Source: Verrucomicrobiales bacterium | GTDB lineage: Bacteria > Verrucomicrobiota > Verrucomicrobiia > Verrucomicrobiales > DEV007 | Length of the DNA: 39,351 bases | Assembly: GCA_029210205.1 (NCBI GenBank) | Contig: JARGOD010000048.1 | Location: 1 to 39,351 of the forward strand | Reading direction: 5' to 3' | Shown here: positions 1-8,435 of the stretch, in pieces | Numbering within the stretch: the first letter of the stretch is position 1 | Layout of the letters: the number at the start of each line of letters is the position of its first letter | Translations under genes and position numbers: made by a program | Notes under the pieces: model-generated | Databases searched by the model: none | Told to the model about the DNA's origin: nothing | What the model saw: the letters and a program-made list of their open reading frames with translations, nothing else

Positions 1-2
1 TC

Positions 3-458
3 GAGGGACTCGGCGCAGAGGCGGACGTGGTCAAGGTGAAGCGTGGATATGCGCGAAACTTCCTCGTTCCAAAAGGACGTGCATTCGAGGCGACAAAGGG
101 AAACCTTCGTCATGTCGCACAGCTCAAAGAGGCTCGCGCCCGTCGCGAAGCTGAAGAGCGTGCCGATGCTGAGAACGCTGCAACCAAGTTAAAGAAACTT
201 CGACTTTCTACTGAACTGGCGATCGGTCAGGGTGGTAAAGCGTTCGGCTCTGTCACGACAGCTGATATTGCTGCGCTCATCAATGAGAAGAGCAAACTCG
301 ATATCGATCGTCACCAGATTGACCTCGACAAGCCAATCAAGACTCTCGGCAGTTACGATATCCCAATCAAACTGCACGCCGATGTGGACGCAGCGATCAC
401 GGTTCGTGTGCTTGCCGCAGATGAGGGCAAAGAATCGACTGAGAAGTCGGAAGGCTGA
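3..458 (+). CDS. rplI: 50S ribosomal protein bL9 (5' end cut off by the window)
   Basis: Ribosomal protein bL9 of the large subunit, which binds 23S rRNA near the L1 stalk base. The reading frame is open to the left edge of the window: the codons before the first GTG (position 27) encode EGLGAEAD, followed by VVKVKRGYARNFLVPKGRA, the typical bL9 N-terminal rRNA-binding motif. The true start therefore lies about ten codons upstream of the window, and position 27 is an internal valine. A charged linker helix (KEARARREAEERADAENA) and the globular C-terminal domain follow. There is a short charged C-terminal tail (EGKESTEKSEG). A strong terminator follows, then dnaB, the common rplI-dnaB order. 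Confidence 0.95.
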   Translation, partial: EGLGAEADVVKVKRGYARNFLVPKGRAFEATKGNLRHVAQLKEARARREAEERADAENAATKLKKLRLSTELAIGQGGKAFGSVTTADIAALINEKSKLDIDRHQIDLDKPIKTLGSYDIPIKLHADVDAAITVRVLAADEGKESTEKSEG

Positions 459-506
459 TACGGGGATCAAAAATAGCGATTTTCACCGAATCGCTTTGCG
501 AATTTC

Positions 507-540
507 AGGCGGGTTGCTTAACTGACAACCCGCCTTTTTT
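507..540 (+). terminator. Rho-independent terminator after rplI
   Basis: A perfect 10-bp stem (AGGCGGGTTG at 507-516 with CAACCCGCCT at 526-535), a 9-nt loop and an uninterrupted T run at 535-540. It lies 48 nt after the rplI stop, so it should end the ribosomal-protein transcript and leave dnaB to its own promoter or to read-through. It also makes a GTG start for dnaB at 541 unlikely, because that codon directly abuts the T run. Confidence 0.9.
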
Positions 541-609
541 GTGTCCTTGTCTCCGGATGTGGTGCGAAATTGCGGACCCCGCACCTCTCAACACACACAC
601 TGTTCCCAC

Positions 610-2094
610 ATGGCAGATTCTACATTCCCTTCCCCTGGAGGCTTTCAAAAAGGGAAAGGCTCCGATTCGCTGAAGTCCGGACCGAAAGGCGGCAACCGAA
701 ATGAACGCGAGATCAAACCAGGTTCGGCTGATGATCCGCTCCGGTCGATGCCGCTCAATGCGGATGCGGAGCGTGCCGCCTTGAGCTGTATGCTCATGGA
801 TCCGAGTAACATGATTCCGATTGCGATCGAAAAGATGGCGCCCGGTTTCTTTTACATCCCCGCCCACAGCATCATCTACGAATGCCTTTTGCATCTATAC
901 AAGTCTCGTCCGGGAGGTGCACTCGACCTTATCGTTCTCTCAACGGAACTTGACCAGCGTGGCCAACTTGATGCGGTAGGAGGCCCTAAAGCGCTTGCAG
1001 ATTTGCTCGATGATGTTCCGACAACTGCGCTGTTTGAAGACTACATCGAATTTCTTAAAGAGAAGTTCGTGCTCCGACGCGTCATTCAAGACTGCACCGA
1101 ATGCGTTACCGGAGCTTATGACGGCCCCGAGAAAGTCGCCGACTTCCTCGATACGGTTGAGAAGACAATCCTTAAGATTCGAAACGAGACCGAGCAGGAA
1201 AAGGGGATCGAAGAAATGAAGGTTCACGTTCTCAACGTGATCCAGACGATTCAAGACTCATACAGTGGCGAAGGGAACGCCGGTGGCCTCAAGACCGGTT
1301 TCCATGATCTCGATGAAATGACGAACGGCTTCCATGGCGGTGAAATGATCGTTGTCGCGGCTCGTCCCTCGATGGGAAAAACCTCGTTCGTCATGAACAT
1401 CGTGGAGAATATTTGCATCAGGAAAGACAATCCGATTCCAGTCGCGGTTTTCAGTCTTGAAATGAGCTGTGAATCGCTTGTGCAGCGTCTCCTCTGTTCC
1501 CGCGCCAAAGTACATATGCAAAAGCTGCGTGGAGGGTTTCTCTCGAAGCAAGATTTGCCTAAACTCATGAACACGGCAGGTCAGCTCGCCGAAGCGCCGA
1601 TCTGGATTGATGACACCCCGGGTATCACGATCAACGAGCTTCAGGCGAAAGCCCGGCGCTTGAAAGCGGATCACGATATTCAGATGATTGCGATCGACTA
1701 CCTCCAGCTCTTGCGTGCTCCTGATGTGGCGGGACGCGACGGACGTGAGAAAGAGGTCGCCCAGATTTCCGGCGGCATCAAAGGAATCGCAAAGGAGCTT
1801 AATATCCCCGTGATCGTTCTCGCACAGCTCAACCGCAATCCTGATGGTCGCGGCGGTAAGCCGAAGATGAGCGACCTTCGCGAGTCAGGCTCGATCGAGC
1901 AGGACGCCGATCTCGTTGGACTCCTCATGCGTCCGGAAGTGTATGCCGATGACGAGGATGATCGTGAAGAGAAAGCAGGGGAAGCTGAGTTCATCATCGC
2001 GAAGCAGCGTAACGGCCCGACCGGGGAAGTGCCGCTGACCTTCCACAAGGAGTTCATGCGTTTTGATAATCGCGCGAAGCAGGCAGAGCATTGA
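610..2094 (+). CDS. dnaB: Replicative DNA helicase DnaB
   Basis: Hexameric 5'-3' replicative helicase that unwinds DNA at the fork and recruits primase. The N-terminal DnaB domain starts near MPLNADAERAALSCML (about residues 47-62); the RecA-like C-terminal ATPase carries Walker A ARPSMGKTS (about residue 250) and Walker B-type MIAIDYLQLL (about 360), followed by LAQLNR and DLRESGSIEQDADLV, all diagnostic. The frame is open back to a GTG at 541, but that codon touches the rplI terminator, so I chose the in-frame ATG at 610 (494 residues). Residues 1-45 form a low-complexity Gly/Ser/Lys-rich extension before the conserved domain. I see no intein. No Shine-Dalgarno sequence is visible. Confidence 0.95.
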   Translation: MADSTFPSPGGFQKGKGSDSLKSGPKGGNRNEREIKPGSADDPLRSMPLNADAERAALSCMLMDPSNMIPIAIEKMAPGFFYIPAHSIIYECLLHLYKSRPGGALDLIVLSTELDQRGQLDAVGGPKALADLLDDVPTTALFEDYIEFLKEKFVLRRVIQDCTECVTGAYDGPEKVADFLDTVEKTILKIRNETEQEKGIEEMKVHVLNVIQTIQDSYSGEGNAGGLKTGFHDLDEMTNGFHGGEMIVVAARPSMGKTSFVMNIVENICIRKDNPIPVAVFSLEMSCESLVQRLLCSRAKVHMQKLRGGFLSKQDLPKLMNTAGQLAEAPIWIDDTPGITINELQAKARRLKADHDIQMIAIDYLQLLRAPDVAGRDGREKEVAQISGGIKGIAKELNIPVIVLAQLNRNPDGRGGKPKMSDLRESGSIEQDADLVGLLMRPEVYADDEDDREEKAGEAEFIIAKQRNGPTGEVPLTFHKEFMRFDNRAKQAEH

Positions 2095-2160
2095 TTCTGC
2101 TCCCTGATGGCGGCGAGCAGGGCGGAAGGTCCGGAGGGTTTTCTCTGGCGCTTAATCCTG

Positions 2161-2217
2161 TTTTTCAATTTTTTCACCAGAGAGCGTCTTGCTCTTCCGT
2201 GAAAAGATTGAGAAAAA
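2161..2217. repeat. Long imperfect inverted repeat between dnaB and the symporter gene
   Basis: Arms 2161-2177 and 2199-2217 can pair along nearly their whole length as RNA, with two U-G wobbles. The intervening 21 nt contain a second short stem (AGAGC/GCTCT). The plus-strand RNA would be U-rich on the 5' arm and A-rich on the 3' arm, so it is not a classical intrinsic terminator; it may act as an RNA 3'-end structure for dnaB or a leader element for the downstream transporter. The rest of 2095-2298 shows nothing I can interpret. Confidence 0.5.
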
Positions 2218-2298
2218 ATCGCCACAAATCGTGATTTCGGGCATGGTGTTCCCGGTTGTATCGTCACGACCTTTTTCTTCAATTTCTCCAAATCTCTT

Positions 2299-3630
2299 AT
2301 GAAACCCTGGCAGTGGATTCTCGTCTCCATGATTGCTGCGCTGATCACCGGCGCTGCTATCAATGCAACTTGTGTCATCGAGACAGAGCCGAACCTCGTT
2401 TTCAATTCAGTAGGCACAAAATTGATTGGTGCCTTTGACTACGTCGGCACGCTTTTCATGAACCTGCTGAAGATGGTCATCGTTCCGCTGGTGTTTTCAT
2501 CGATCGTCGTTGGAATTGCCGGTCTTGGAAAGACGGATGGCTTTGCCCGGCTCGGCGGTAAAACTCTGCTCTACTATTCGCTCTCCAGCCTCGTCGCGAT
2601 TCTCGTCGGTCTCTTCATGGTAAACACCTTCAAACCCGGACTTGTGAACGGGCAGCCGAATGAGGCAATCAGGAAACAGTTCGAAGCGAACGAGGAGCAA
2701 TATGCGGGAATGGTGCAAGGCAAGTTGGCCGGGCAGGACGGTGGCATGAATGCCGTCACCGATCTCTTTCTTCGCATGGTGCCGCAGAACGTTTTTGAAG
2801 CCTTCGGTGCGAACAATAAGATGCTCGCCCTCATTTTCATCAGCCTCCTTACCGGTATCGGTTTGATCTTCATCAGTGCCGAGGGTCGCAATCCAGTCCT
2901 GCAGTTTTTTGAAGGACTCAATGAACTCACTCTTCTGATCACGAACTGGGTCATGTGGCTCGCTCCCATCGGAGTCTTTGCCCTCGTTGCGGAAACCAGT
3001 GCGCAGACTGGATTTGAGATTGTGAAGCTGCTTTCAAAGTATTTCTTTGTCGTTGTCGGGGCACTCTTGACTCATGCCTTTATTGTCATGCCACTAGTGC
3101 TGAAGTTCGTTGCCGGAGTGAGCCCTAAGCGGCATTTTTATGCGATGAGAAACGCACTCCTGACCGCGTTTTCGACTGCTTCCAGTTCGGCGACGCTTCC
3201 AGTGACAATGCGAGCTCTGAATCAGAATGCGGGTGTCTCAGAACGCGTTTCGAGTTTTGTGCTACCTCTTGGTGCGACCGTGAACATGGATGGGACCGCG
3301 CTGTATGAGTGCGTCGCGGTCATGTTTGTTGCCCAGGTCCTCGGATTTGAAATGGCGATTGGGACTCAGTTCACCGTCGTCATGCTCGCATTACTCACCA
3401 GCATCGGGGTCGCTGGGGTTCCGTCTGCAAGCCTTGTCGCGATTACGATCATTGTCTACAACGTGGGAATTCCCAATGCGGAAGCCGTCATTGGATTGAT
3501 TCTCGCGGTGGATCGGCCGCTCGACATGACGCGAACCGCCGTCAACGTTTTCAGCGATTCATGCGCCGGCGTCATCATTGCCAAGTCAGAAGGGGAGGAC
3601 GTTCTCGCCGGGGATACGATGGAAAGTTAG
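2299..3630 (+). CDS. Dicarboxylate/acidic amino acid:cation symporter (DAACS family)
   Basis: Integral inner-membrane transporter of the SLC1/GltPh/DctA family, importing glutamate, aspartate or C4-dicarboxylates with sodium or protons. The 443-residue length and hydrophobic pattern fit the eight-TM elevator fold. Visible family motifs are the serine-rich re-entrant loop TASSSATLPVTM, the TM7 cation motif NMDGTA, and a TM8 segment DRPLDMTRTAVNVFSD (about residues 405-420). That segment keeps the Asp, Asp, Arg, Thr, Asn, Asp pattern of GltPh (D390, D394, R397, T398, N401, D405). The arginine that contacts the side-chain carboxylate in GltPh is retained, so I infer an aspartate/glutamate preference; exact substrate is not certain. 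It appears monocistronic. Confidence 0.9.
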   Translation: MKPWQWILVSMIAALITGAAINATCVIETEPNLVFNSVGTKLIGAFDYVGTLFMNLLKMVIVPLVFSSIVVGIAGLGKTDGFARLGGKTLLYYSLSSLVAILVGLFMVNTFKPGLVNGQPNEAIRKQFEANEEQYAGMVQGKLAGQDGGMNAVTDLFLRMVPQNVFEAFGANNKMLALIFISLLTGIGLIFISAEGRNPVLQFFEGLNELTLLITNWVMWLAPIGVFALVAETSAQTGFEIVKLLSKYFFVVVGALLTHAFIVMPLVLKFVAGVSPKRHFYAMRNALLTAFSTASSSATLPVTMRALNQNAGVSERVSSFVLPLGATVNMDGTALYECVAVMFVAQVLGFEMAIGTQFTVVMLALLTSIGVAGVPSASLVAITIIVYNVGIPNAEAVIGLILAVDRPLDMTRTAVNVFSDSCAGVIIAKSEGEDVLAGDTMES

Positions 3631-3728
3631 AGACGACGCCATGCCCCGGGTTTGCTTCTCTTTTTGCCCTCATCGCGGCATTGAATGGGCTTCATTTTTG
3701 ACGTTTAATTCCAGTTCAGGCAAAGTGA

Positions 3729-5189
3729 ATGTCTGAATTAGAATACATGGAAAAAAATACTTCCCGCCGAAATTTCGTAAAAGGCGCTGCCGCGACTGCG
3801 GCTGCCTTCAATTTTCAAGTCGTCCCGAGCCGCGTCTTTGGAGCTAACGACAAAATCACGCTCGCGGGCATCGGTATCTCCGGCAAAGGCGCCAGTGACA
3901 TCAGCAATTCGGCTGACGCCGGATTTGAGGTGACGCATCTTTGCGACATCGTCGATTCCAGCAAGTATCCCAATGTGGGTGGAAACTGGGTCAAGAGCCG
4001 TGAAAATTACCCGGACGCGAAGTTCTTCGATGATTGGCGGGAGATGATCGAGGCCGAAGGAGACAAGATTGATGCGGTCACGATTTCCACGCCGGATCAC
4101 GTCCACGCACACGCCACTGCGGCTGCGATGCGTAAAGATTGCGCCGTGTACACGCAGAAGCCTCTCACTCACGGAATCTGGGAGGCCCGCTACCTCGCCG
4201 ATCTTGCAAAGACAACCGGTGTTGTCACCCAAATGGGAAACCAGGCTCACGCGGAAAACCACATGCGCCGCATGGTCGAGTTGATTCGTGCCGGATTGAT
4301 TGGTGATGTCACCGAGGTGCATGCCTGGACAAACCGCCCGATCTGGCCACAGGGAATTCCCGCGTGGCCTGAAGCAGAGGAAGTTCCCAAGCACATTAAC
4401 TGGGATCTCTGGCTTGGACCGGCACCTTTTCGCGAATACAGCTCCAAGATTGCTCCGTTCAAATGGCGTGGCTACTGGGACTTCGGAACCGGAGCGCTGG
4501 GTGACATGGCCTGCCACATCATGGATTGCTCTTTCTGGGCTGCAAATCTCGGAGCTCCGACAAGTGTTTCCGCTGTCAGTGCGGATGGACGCGGTGCTCA
4601 AAGCGAGCTCTCTCCTCCGACCTGGGCCACGATCGAATATGAGTTTCCGAACCCGAATGGAAAAGAGCCGGTCAAGTATCACTGGTACGACGGTTACACC
4701 GATGCGGTCTTCAATCCTGAAAAGTGGGCGCTCGAGAGTTCGATTGACGGAGAGAAAATTCGCGAGCGTAATCTGCCACCTGAGGAAGTTCTCGAAGGCC
4801 TTGATGGGATCAGCAACAAGGGTTACGGCAGTGTCATCGTTGGAACTGAAGGCAAAGTTTTCTTTAATCGCGCCAACGACAACTGGATCGTTAAGCCGGG
4901 AAATCGCATGGACGGATTTGATTTCCCTGAGCCATCTATTCCTCGCGCTCGCGACGAAGACCCACACAAGGAGTTCTACGACGCGATTGTTGCCGGTGAC
5001 CCCGAGCTTCCGCAGTCGAAATTCTCTCAGAGTGGTCCGTTTACCGAAATGGTTCTTCTCGGAAATCTTGCGGTGCGTCTCAATAAGAAAGTTGAATGGG
5101 ACTCCGAATCTCTCAGTTCGCCGAACACACCGGAGGCAGCCGACCTCATTAAGCGTGAGTATCGCGAAGGATGGGCACTTGAAGTCTAG
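3729..5189 (+). CDS. Tat-exported Gfo/Idh/MocA family oxidoreductase
   Basis: Predicted NAD(P)-dependent sugar oxidoreductase exported in folded form. The N-terminus carries a twin-arginine signal (SRRNFVKG followed by an Ala-rich stretch). The Rossmann domain follows, with a modified glycine motif GIGISGKG, STPDHVHA, and QKP in the place of the usual EKP, then MGNQAHAENHMRR. The C-terminal domain has WRGYWDFGTGALGDMACHIMD, seen in many secreted PVC-group Gfo/Idh proteins. ATG codons at 3729 and 3747 are both possible starts; the second gives a more usual Tat n-region. Substrate is unknown; family members of this type often act on sugars or sugar derivatives in the periplasm. A strong terminator follows. 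Confidence 0.87.
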   Translation: MSELEYMEKNTSRRNFVKGAAATAAAFNFQVVPSRVFGANDKITLAGIGISGKGASDISNSADAGFEVTHLCDIVDSSKYPNVGGNWVKSRENYPDAKFFDDWREMIEAEGDKIDAVTISTPDHVHAHATAAAMRKDCAVYTQKPLTHGIWEARYLADLAKTTGVVTQMGNQAHAENHMRRMVELIRAGLIGDVTEVHAWTNRPIWPQGIPAWPEAEEVPKHINWDLWLGPAPFREYSSKIAPFKWRGYWDFGTGALGDMACHIMDCSFWAANLGAPTSVSAVSADGRGAQSELSPPTWATIEYEFPNPNGKEPVKYHWYDGYTDAVFNPEKWALESSIDGEKIRERNLPPEEVLEGLDGISNKGYGSVIVGTEGKVFFNRANDNWIVKPGNRMDGFDFPEPSIPRARDEDPHKEFYDAIVAGDPELPQSKFSQSGPFTEMVLLGNLAVRLNKKVEWDSESLSSPNTPEAADLIKREYREGWALEV

Positions 5190-5223
5190 GTGGATACCGA
5201 CAAAACGAAACGTTTTCACGCCG

Positions 5224-5253
5224 AACGGGAGCTCTTTACGAGCTCCCGTTTTT
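5224..5253 (+). terminator. Rho-independent terminator after the Gfo/Idh gene
   Basis: A perfect 11-bp stem (AACGGGAGCTC at 5224-5234 with GAGCTCCCGTT at 5240-5250), a 5-nt loop TTTAC and a T run ending at 5253. It sits 34 nt after the oxidoreductase stop and 15 nt before the next start codon, so the downstream TPR gene depends on read-through or on a promoter within this short region. Confidence 0.9.
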
Positions 5254-5268
5254 CGTGGAAGCTCCGGC

Positions 5269-6048
5269 ATGATTCGAACTCTCTCTGCCATTATTATCGC
5301 GACAGTTTTCACCTCTTGCGGGATCGCAAAAGATGAGAGCCTTTCCGAAGAAGTTGGTGCGAAGGTCATGGAGGCCTATCAGTCGGGCGACTATGAGACA
5401 GCAATCAAGCTTACTAACGGAGTTCCCGACGACAGCTCATGGGTGAGGGTACGTGCTGCTTCCCTGCAGCGTCGGGGTGAGGCACGTTTTTTCAAAAGTG
5501 ACATCGCCGGCTCGATCGATGATTTTGATGCCTATCTCGCCTATTTTCCGGAGCAGGATCCACATCATTGGCAGCGCGGTTTGTCATACTACTACGCGGA
5601 AGATTTCGAAGCAGGCAAGGCGCAGTTCGAGCGTCATCAAACCGTGAACACCCAGGATGTCGAGAACGCTGTTTGGCACTTCCTTTGTGCTGTAAATGTT
5701 CCCGGAGGAAATATTGAAGCCGCCCAAAAGGAGTTGATTCCCATTGATCGGGATTCACGGGTTCCGATGGCGGAAGTCCACGATCTTTTTGCAGGGCGAG
5801 GCTCTGTCGATGATGTTCTCGGGGCAGCCGCTCCGAACGATGACAATGTCATCTCAGACGAAGAACGAAACCACCTCTGTTATGCCCATCTCTATCTCGC
5901 GCTCTACTTCGAGGCGATGGGGAATGAGAAGCTGATGGAGGAGCACATTCGGCTAGCCGCCTTTGAATATCCGATGGATCACTACATGGGGAGGACCGCT
6001 AAGGTTCACGCGAAGTTGCGCGAGATTGAACCGAAGAAGGCTGAGTAG
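5269..6048 (+). CDS. TPR-type lipoprotein
   Basis: A 259-residue predicted lipoprotein. The N-terminus MIRTLSAIIIATVFTSCG has a short basic n-region, hydrophobic core and lipobox-like TSC with Cys17 as the likely lipidated residue. The rest is helical with TPR-like pairs: KVMEAYQSGDYETAIKLT, a repeat around GEARFFKSDIAGSIDDFDAYL, and HHWQRGLSYYYAEDFEAGKAQFE. The C-terminal part (LYLALYFEAMGNEKLMEEHIRLAA, then MDHYMGRTAKVH) resembles NlpI-like TPR proteins of PVC bacteria. It probably acts as an envelope scaffold; no enzymatic residues are evident. The reading frame is open far upstream, but that part overlaps the Gfo/Idh gene out of frame, so the start is the ATG at 5269 after the terminator. 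Confidence 0.75.
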   Translation: MIRTLSAIIIATVFTSCGIAKDESLSEEVGAKVMEAYQSGDYETAIKLTNGVPDDSSWVRVRAASLQRRGEARFFKSDIAGSIDDFDAYLAYFPEQDPHHWQRGLSYYYAEDFEAGKAQFERHQTVNTQDVENAVWHFLCAVNVPGGNIEAAQKELIPIDRDSRVPMAEVHDLFAGRGSVDDVLGAAAPNDDNVISDEERNHLCYAHLYLALYFEAMGNEKLMEEHIRLAAFEYPMDHYMGRTAKVHAKLREIEPKKAE

Positions 6049-6121
6049 CGAGCCGGGTTGGTGGCGCGGAACAAATTGCAGTTCGTTTCAGGGATGGTGA
6101 TTCTGGCGACGTCGCAGATCG

Positions 6122-6733
6122 CTAAAACCCTCCCGCTTTTTTCCACTGCTCGTCGAAGGCCTTGATTGTCGCCTGTGCCGTCTCGTCAAGGTTGGCAATT
6201 GGATACGGATAATCCTTCGTTCCCATGCGAAGGATCGCATTGTTTCCCTCTACGCGAATCAAGGTGGCTTTGATCGTTTTGCCACTGGTGTTGGTCCAAT
6301 CTCCGGCAATCGGTTCAGGTCGCTCGCTACGTTCCTCCTCAGCCGCTTCCGTCATTTCGGGTTCTTCATTTCCGACCACGGCACCGGCCTCGATCCACTC
6401 TTTAAGCTTGGCGACATCACCATCGCTGAGGGGGCGTCCCTTGCCCTCGGGAGGCATGACGTCGCCGTCGTCTTCCGGTAGCGTTACTCTTTCAATCAGA
6501 TCACTGGCATCGGGATCACCCGGCACGATTTTTTTTCCGGCTCCGATGTCGCGCCCAACTTTATCGAGATCAAAAGCAATCCCCCCTTTGGAGCTTCCAT
6601 CGAGATGACAGTTGGCACACCGACTCTCCAGCATCGGGAGGATGTCCTGCTCATAGTCCAGAGCTAAGACCGGCAGGGTCAGTCCTGTGAGAATTGAGAG
6701 AAGGCTGCAGACGGAAAACGAATTACGTTTCAT
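6122..6733 (-). CDS. Secreted PSCyt1-type c-type cytochrome with C-terminal SHD1-like domain
   Basis: A 203-residue exported protein: signal peptide (about residues 1-24, ending PVLALDYEQD), then a planctomycete-type cytochrome c domain with the haem motif CANCH (Cys39, Cys42, His43), and a likely distal ligand Met93 in DVMPPEGKGRPLS. After an acidic Glu-rich linker (about 115-140), residues 144-193 (GDWTNTSGKTIKATLI ... PIANL) resemble the SHD1 domain that often accompanies PSCyt1 proteins in this phylum. Predicted to bind one haem c in the periplasm; partner and electron donor are unknown. It lies downstream of the two kinase genes on the same strand, separated by 182 bp. Confidence 0.85.
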   Translation of the reverse strand: MKRNSFSVCSLLSILTGLTLPVLALDYEQDILPMLESRCANCHLDGSSKGGIAFDLDKVGRDIGAGKKIVPGDPDASDLIERVTLPEDDGDVMPPEGKGRPLSDGDVAKLKEWIEAGAVVGNEEPEMTEAAEEERSERPEPIAGDWTNTSGKTIKATLIRVEGNNAILRMGTKDYPYPIANLDETAQATIKAFDEQWKKAGGF

Positions 6734-6915
6734 AGAAAGGAATATCCGCTCGATTGAGTAGCGTGACAGCGAAATTTTCGACGGAGATGAGTTGAACGAT
6801 TTTCCTTCAAGATCATTAGTCGAGTGATCCTCTCAAGAAAGCTTCGAAAAATATAGCTTTTCAGCCATTTAACAGCTACCGGCAGGCGCCATAGGGAGAG
6901 AAATCGTTCTGAGTG

Positions 6916-8229
6916 TCATTGCCCTTTCTCGAGTTCCATCACTTTCTTGTTGAGAGCGTCAAATCGATTGGATAAGGCGTTGATCATCTGTGAGACCCAT
7001 GGGCTTAGCTTATCCAGTTCGGCATTGACTTCTCCGCTTCGCATCAGATAGACCACGGTGTCCTCCAAGGTGATTGCTGTCGCGGTGCGCGGAATGTTGG
7101 AAAAGACCGACAACTCTCCGAGAACATCTCCCGGACCGAGCTCGGCGAGAACCTTTTTACTTCCCTCGTCCTGCTTGGAAATTTCTACTCTGCCGGTTTT
7201 GATTCGTATCGTGAAGTCGCCGGGATCTCCCTCCTCAAAGATGAGACAGCCTGCGGCAATCTCCCATTCAGGGAAAGCCTGGCCCGAGGTTTGTGCGGCC
7301 TGGATATCGTTCAGCAACTCGTGAGCGCTTTGTTGGCGGTCTTCGGGCGCTTTTTGCATCATCTTCTGAATGATATGGGAAAGCCGCAGCGGGATGTCGG
7401 GGTTCAACTCGTGAACGGGTGGAGGGACCAGGGTCCTGACTTTCTCAACGATGTCGTCTACTTCAGGAGCGGCAAAAGGTCGCTGTCCGGTTAGCAGCTC
7501 ATAGACGAGCACTCCGAGACTGTAAATATCTGAGGTTGGGCCGAGGTCGTTGCGGCTCAAAGTCTGCTCAGGCGACATGTATAAAGGAGTTCCGACGATA
7601 GCATCTCCGGATTCCAGTTTTGTATCCGCCTCTGAGCCGTCTTTCAGATAGGTTCGGACGTAATCTGCGTAGAGAGAATCATCGTAGAGGTGAGCGTTTC
7701 CCCAATCCATGATCATGACTTCGCCATAGTGCCCGAGCATGATGTTCTCGGGTTTCAGGTCGAGATGAATGACCCCTTTGTCGTGAACATAGGCGATCGT
7801 TTCGCAGAGTTTGGTAAAGATGTTGAGGACGTCGAAGAGATAGTTTTCGTTCACCACCTCCGGCTGCATGTGATGGCCCAAAAAATCGAGAAGGGTCTGT
7901 CCGTCCACCAACTGCATGGTGTATCGCAATTGTTGGTTCTCTGTGAAATAAGAGTCGTAGACCGTGACCACGCCCGGGTGGTCGAGGTAGCTGATCATTT
8001 TTGCCTCAGTGATGAAGGCATTGAGAAAGTCTGGATCGGGCAGGAATTCCTCTCTCAGTTCCTTCATCGCGACTACCCGATTCAGACAGCTATCAAAGCT
8101 GGAAACCACCTTGGAAAGTCCTCCCTCTCCGATGTCAGCCGCTTTGTGATATCGCTCTTCTGAAGTGAATGGCTGCAATAAGCGTCGTACTGCCGGGCTT
8201 GCGATTTGCTGGTTCCGCTTGATGATCAT
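6916..8229 (-). CDS. Ser/Thr protein kinase with C-terminal cyclic-nucleotide-binding domain
   Basis: A 437-residue cytoplasmic Hanks-type kinase fused to a cNMP-binding domain. Kinase features: glycine loop IGEGGLSKV (33-41), catalytic Lys56 in VAMKEL, Glu75 in helix C, catalytic loop HLDLKPEN (155-162), metal-binding DWG (175-177, in place of DFG) and activation segment GTPLYMSPEQ (213-222). HLD instead of HRD makes it a non-RD kinase. Residues about 320-400 are a cNMP domain with FEEGDPGD and a phosphate-binding-cassette-like GELSVFSNIPRTA (371-383; Arg381 is the expected phosphate ligand). No transmembrane segment is seen. I infer control of kinase output by cAMP, cGMP or another ligand. 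Transcribed in the same direction as the larger kinase upstream, 206 bp apart. Confidence 0.9.
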   Translation of the reverse strand: MIIKRNQQIASPAVRRLLQPFTSEERYHKAADIGEGGLSKVVSSFDSCLNRVVAMKELREEFLPDPDFLNAFITEAKMISYLDHPGVVTVYDSYFTENQQLRYTMQLVDGQTLLDFLGHHMQPEVVNENYLFDVLNIFTKLCETIAYVHDKGVIHLDLKPENIMLGHYGEVMIMDWGNAHLYDDSLYADYVRTYLKDGSEADTKLESGDAIVGTPLYMSPEQTLSRNDLGPTSDIYSLGVLVYELLTGQRPFAAPEVDDIVEKVRTLVPPPVHELNPDIPLRLSHIIQKMMQKAPEDRQQSAHELLNDIQAAQTSGQAFPEWEIAAGCLIFEEGDPGDFTIRIKTGRVEISKQDEGSKKVLAELGPGDVLGELSVFSNIPRTATAITLEDTVVYLMRSGEVNAELDKLSPWVSQMINALSNRFDALNKKVMELEKGQ

Positions 8230-8435
8230 GGATCAACCACCAGTCCATTCCTTGGTTCTTCCGTCAAGGACGGCGATTCGGATTCGGGGCTGAGTCGGCG
8301 AAAATCGATGGTTCTGTCTTCGGCGTCGGCTCTGGCAATCTGAGCTTATTAGTTCAGCAAAAGAGATCCCATTGCAAAACGTTGAGGCATGTGCAATGCG
8401 GATCCGGAACGATCTTCGATTCTCCGAGTCAGCGT

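Noticed and set aside
541..609. GTG start of dnaB at 541
   Set aside because: The codon abuts the T run of the rplI terminator, and the 23 extra residues show no DnaB similarity; ATG at 610 is better.
4300..5268. Upstream extension of the TPR lipoprotein frame
   Set aside because: It overlaps the Gfo/Idh gene in another frame and the terminator; the lipoprotein signal begins at 5269.
3738..5369. Long minus-strand frame of about 540 codons opposite the Gfo/Idh gene
   Set aside because: It is antisense to a clear oxidoreductase, crosses its strong terminator, and has no recognisable domain.
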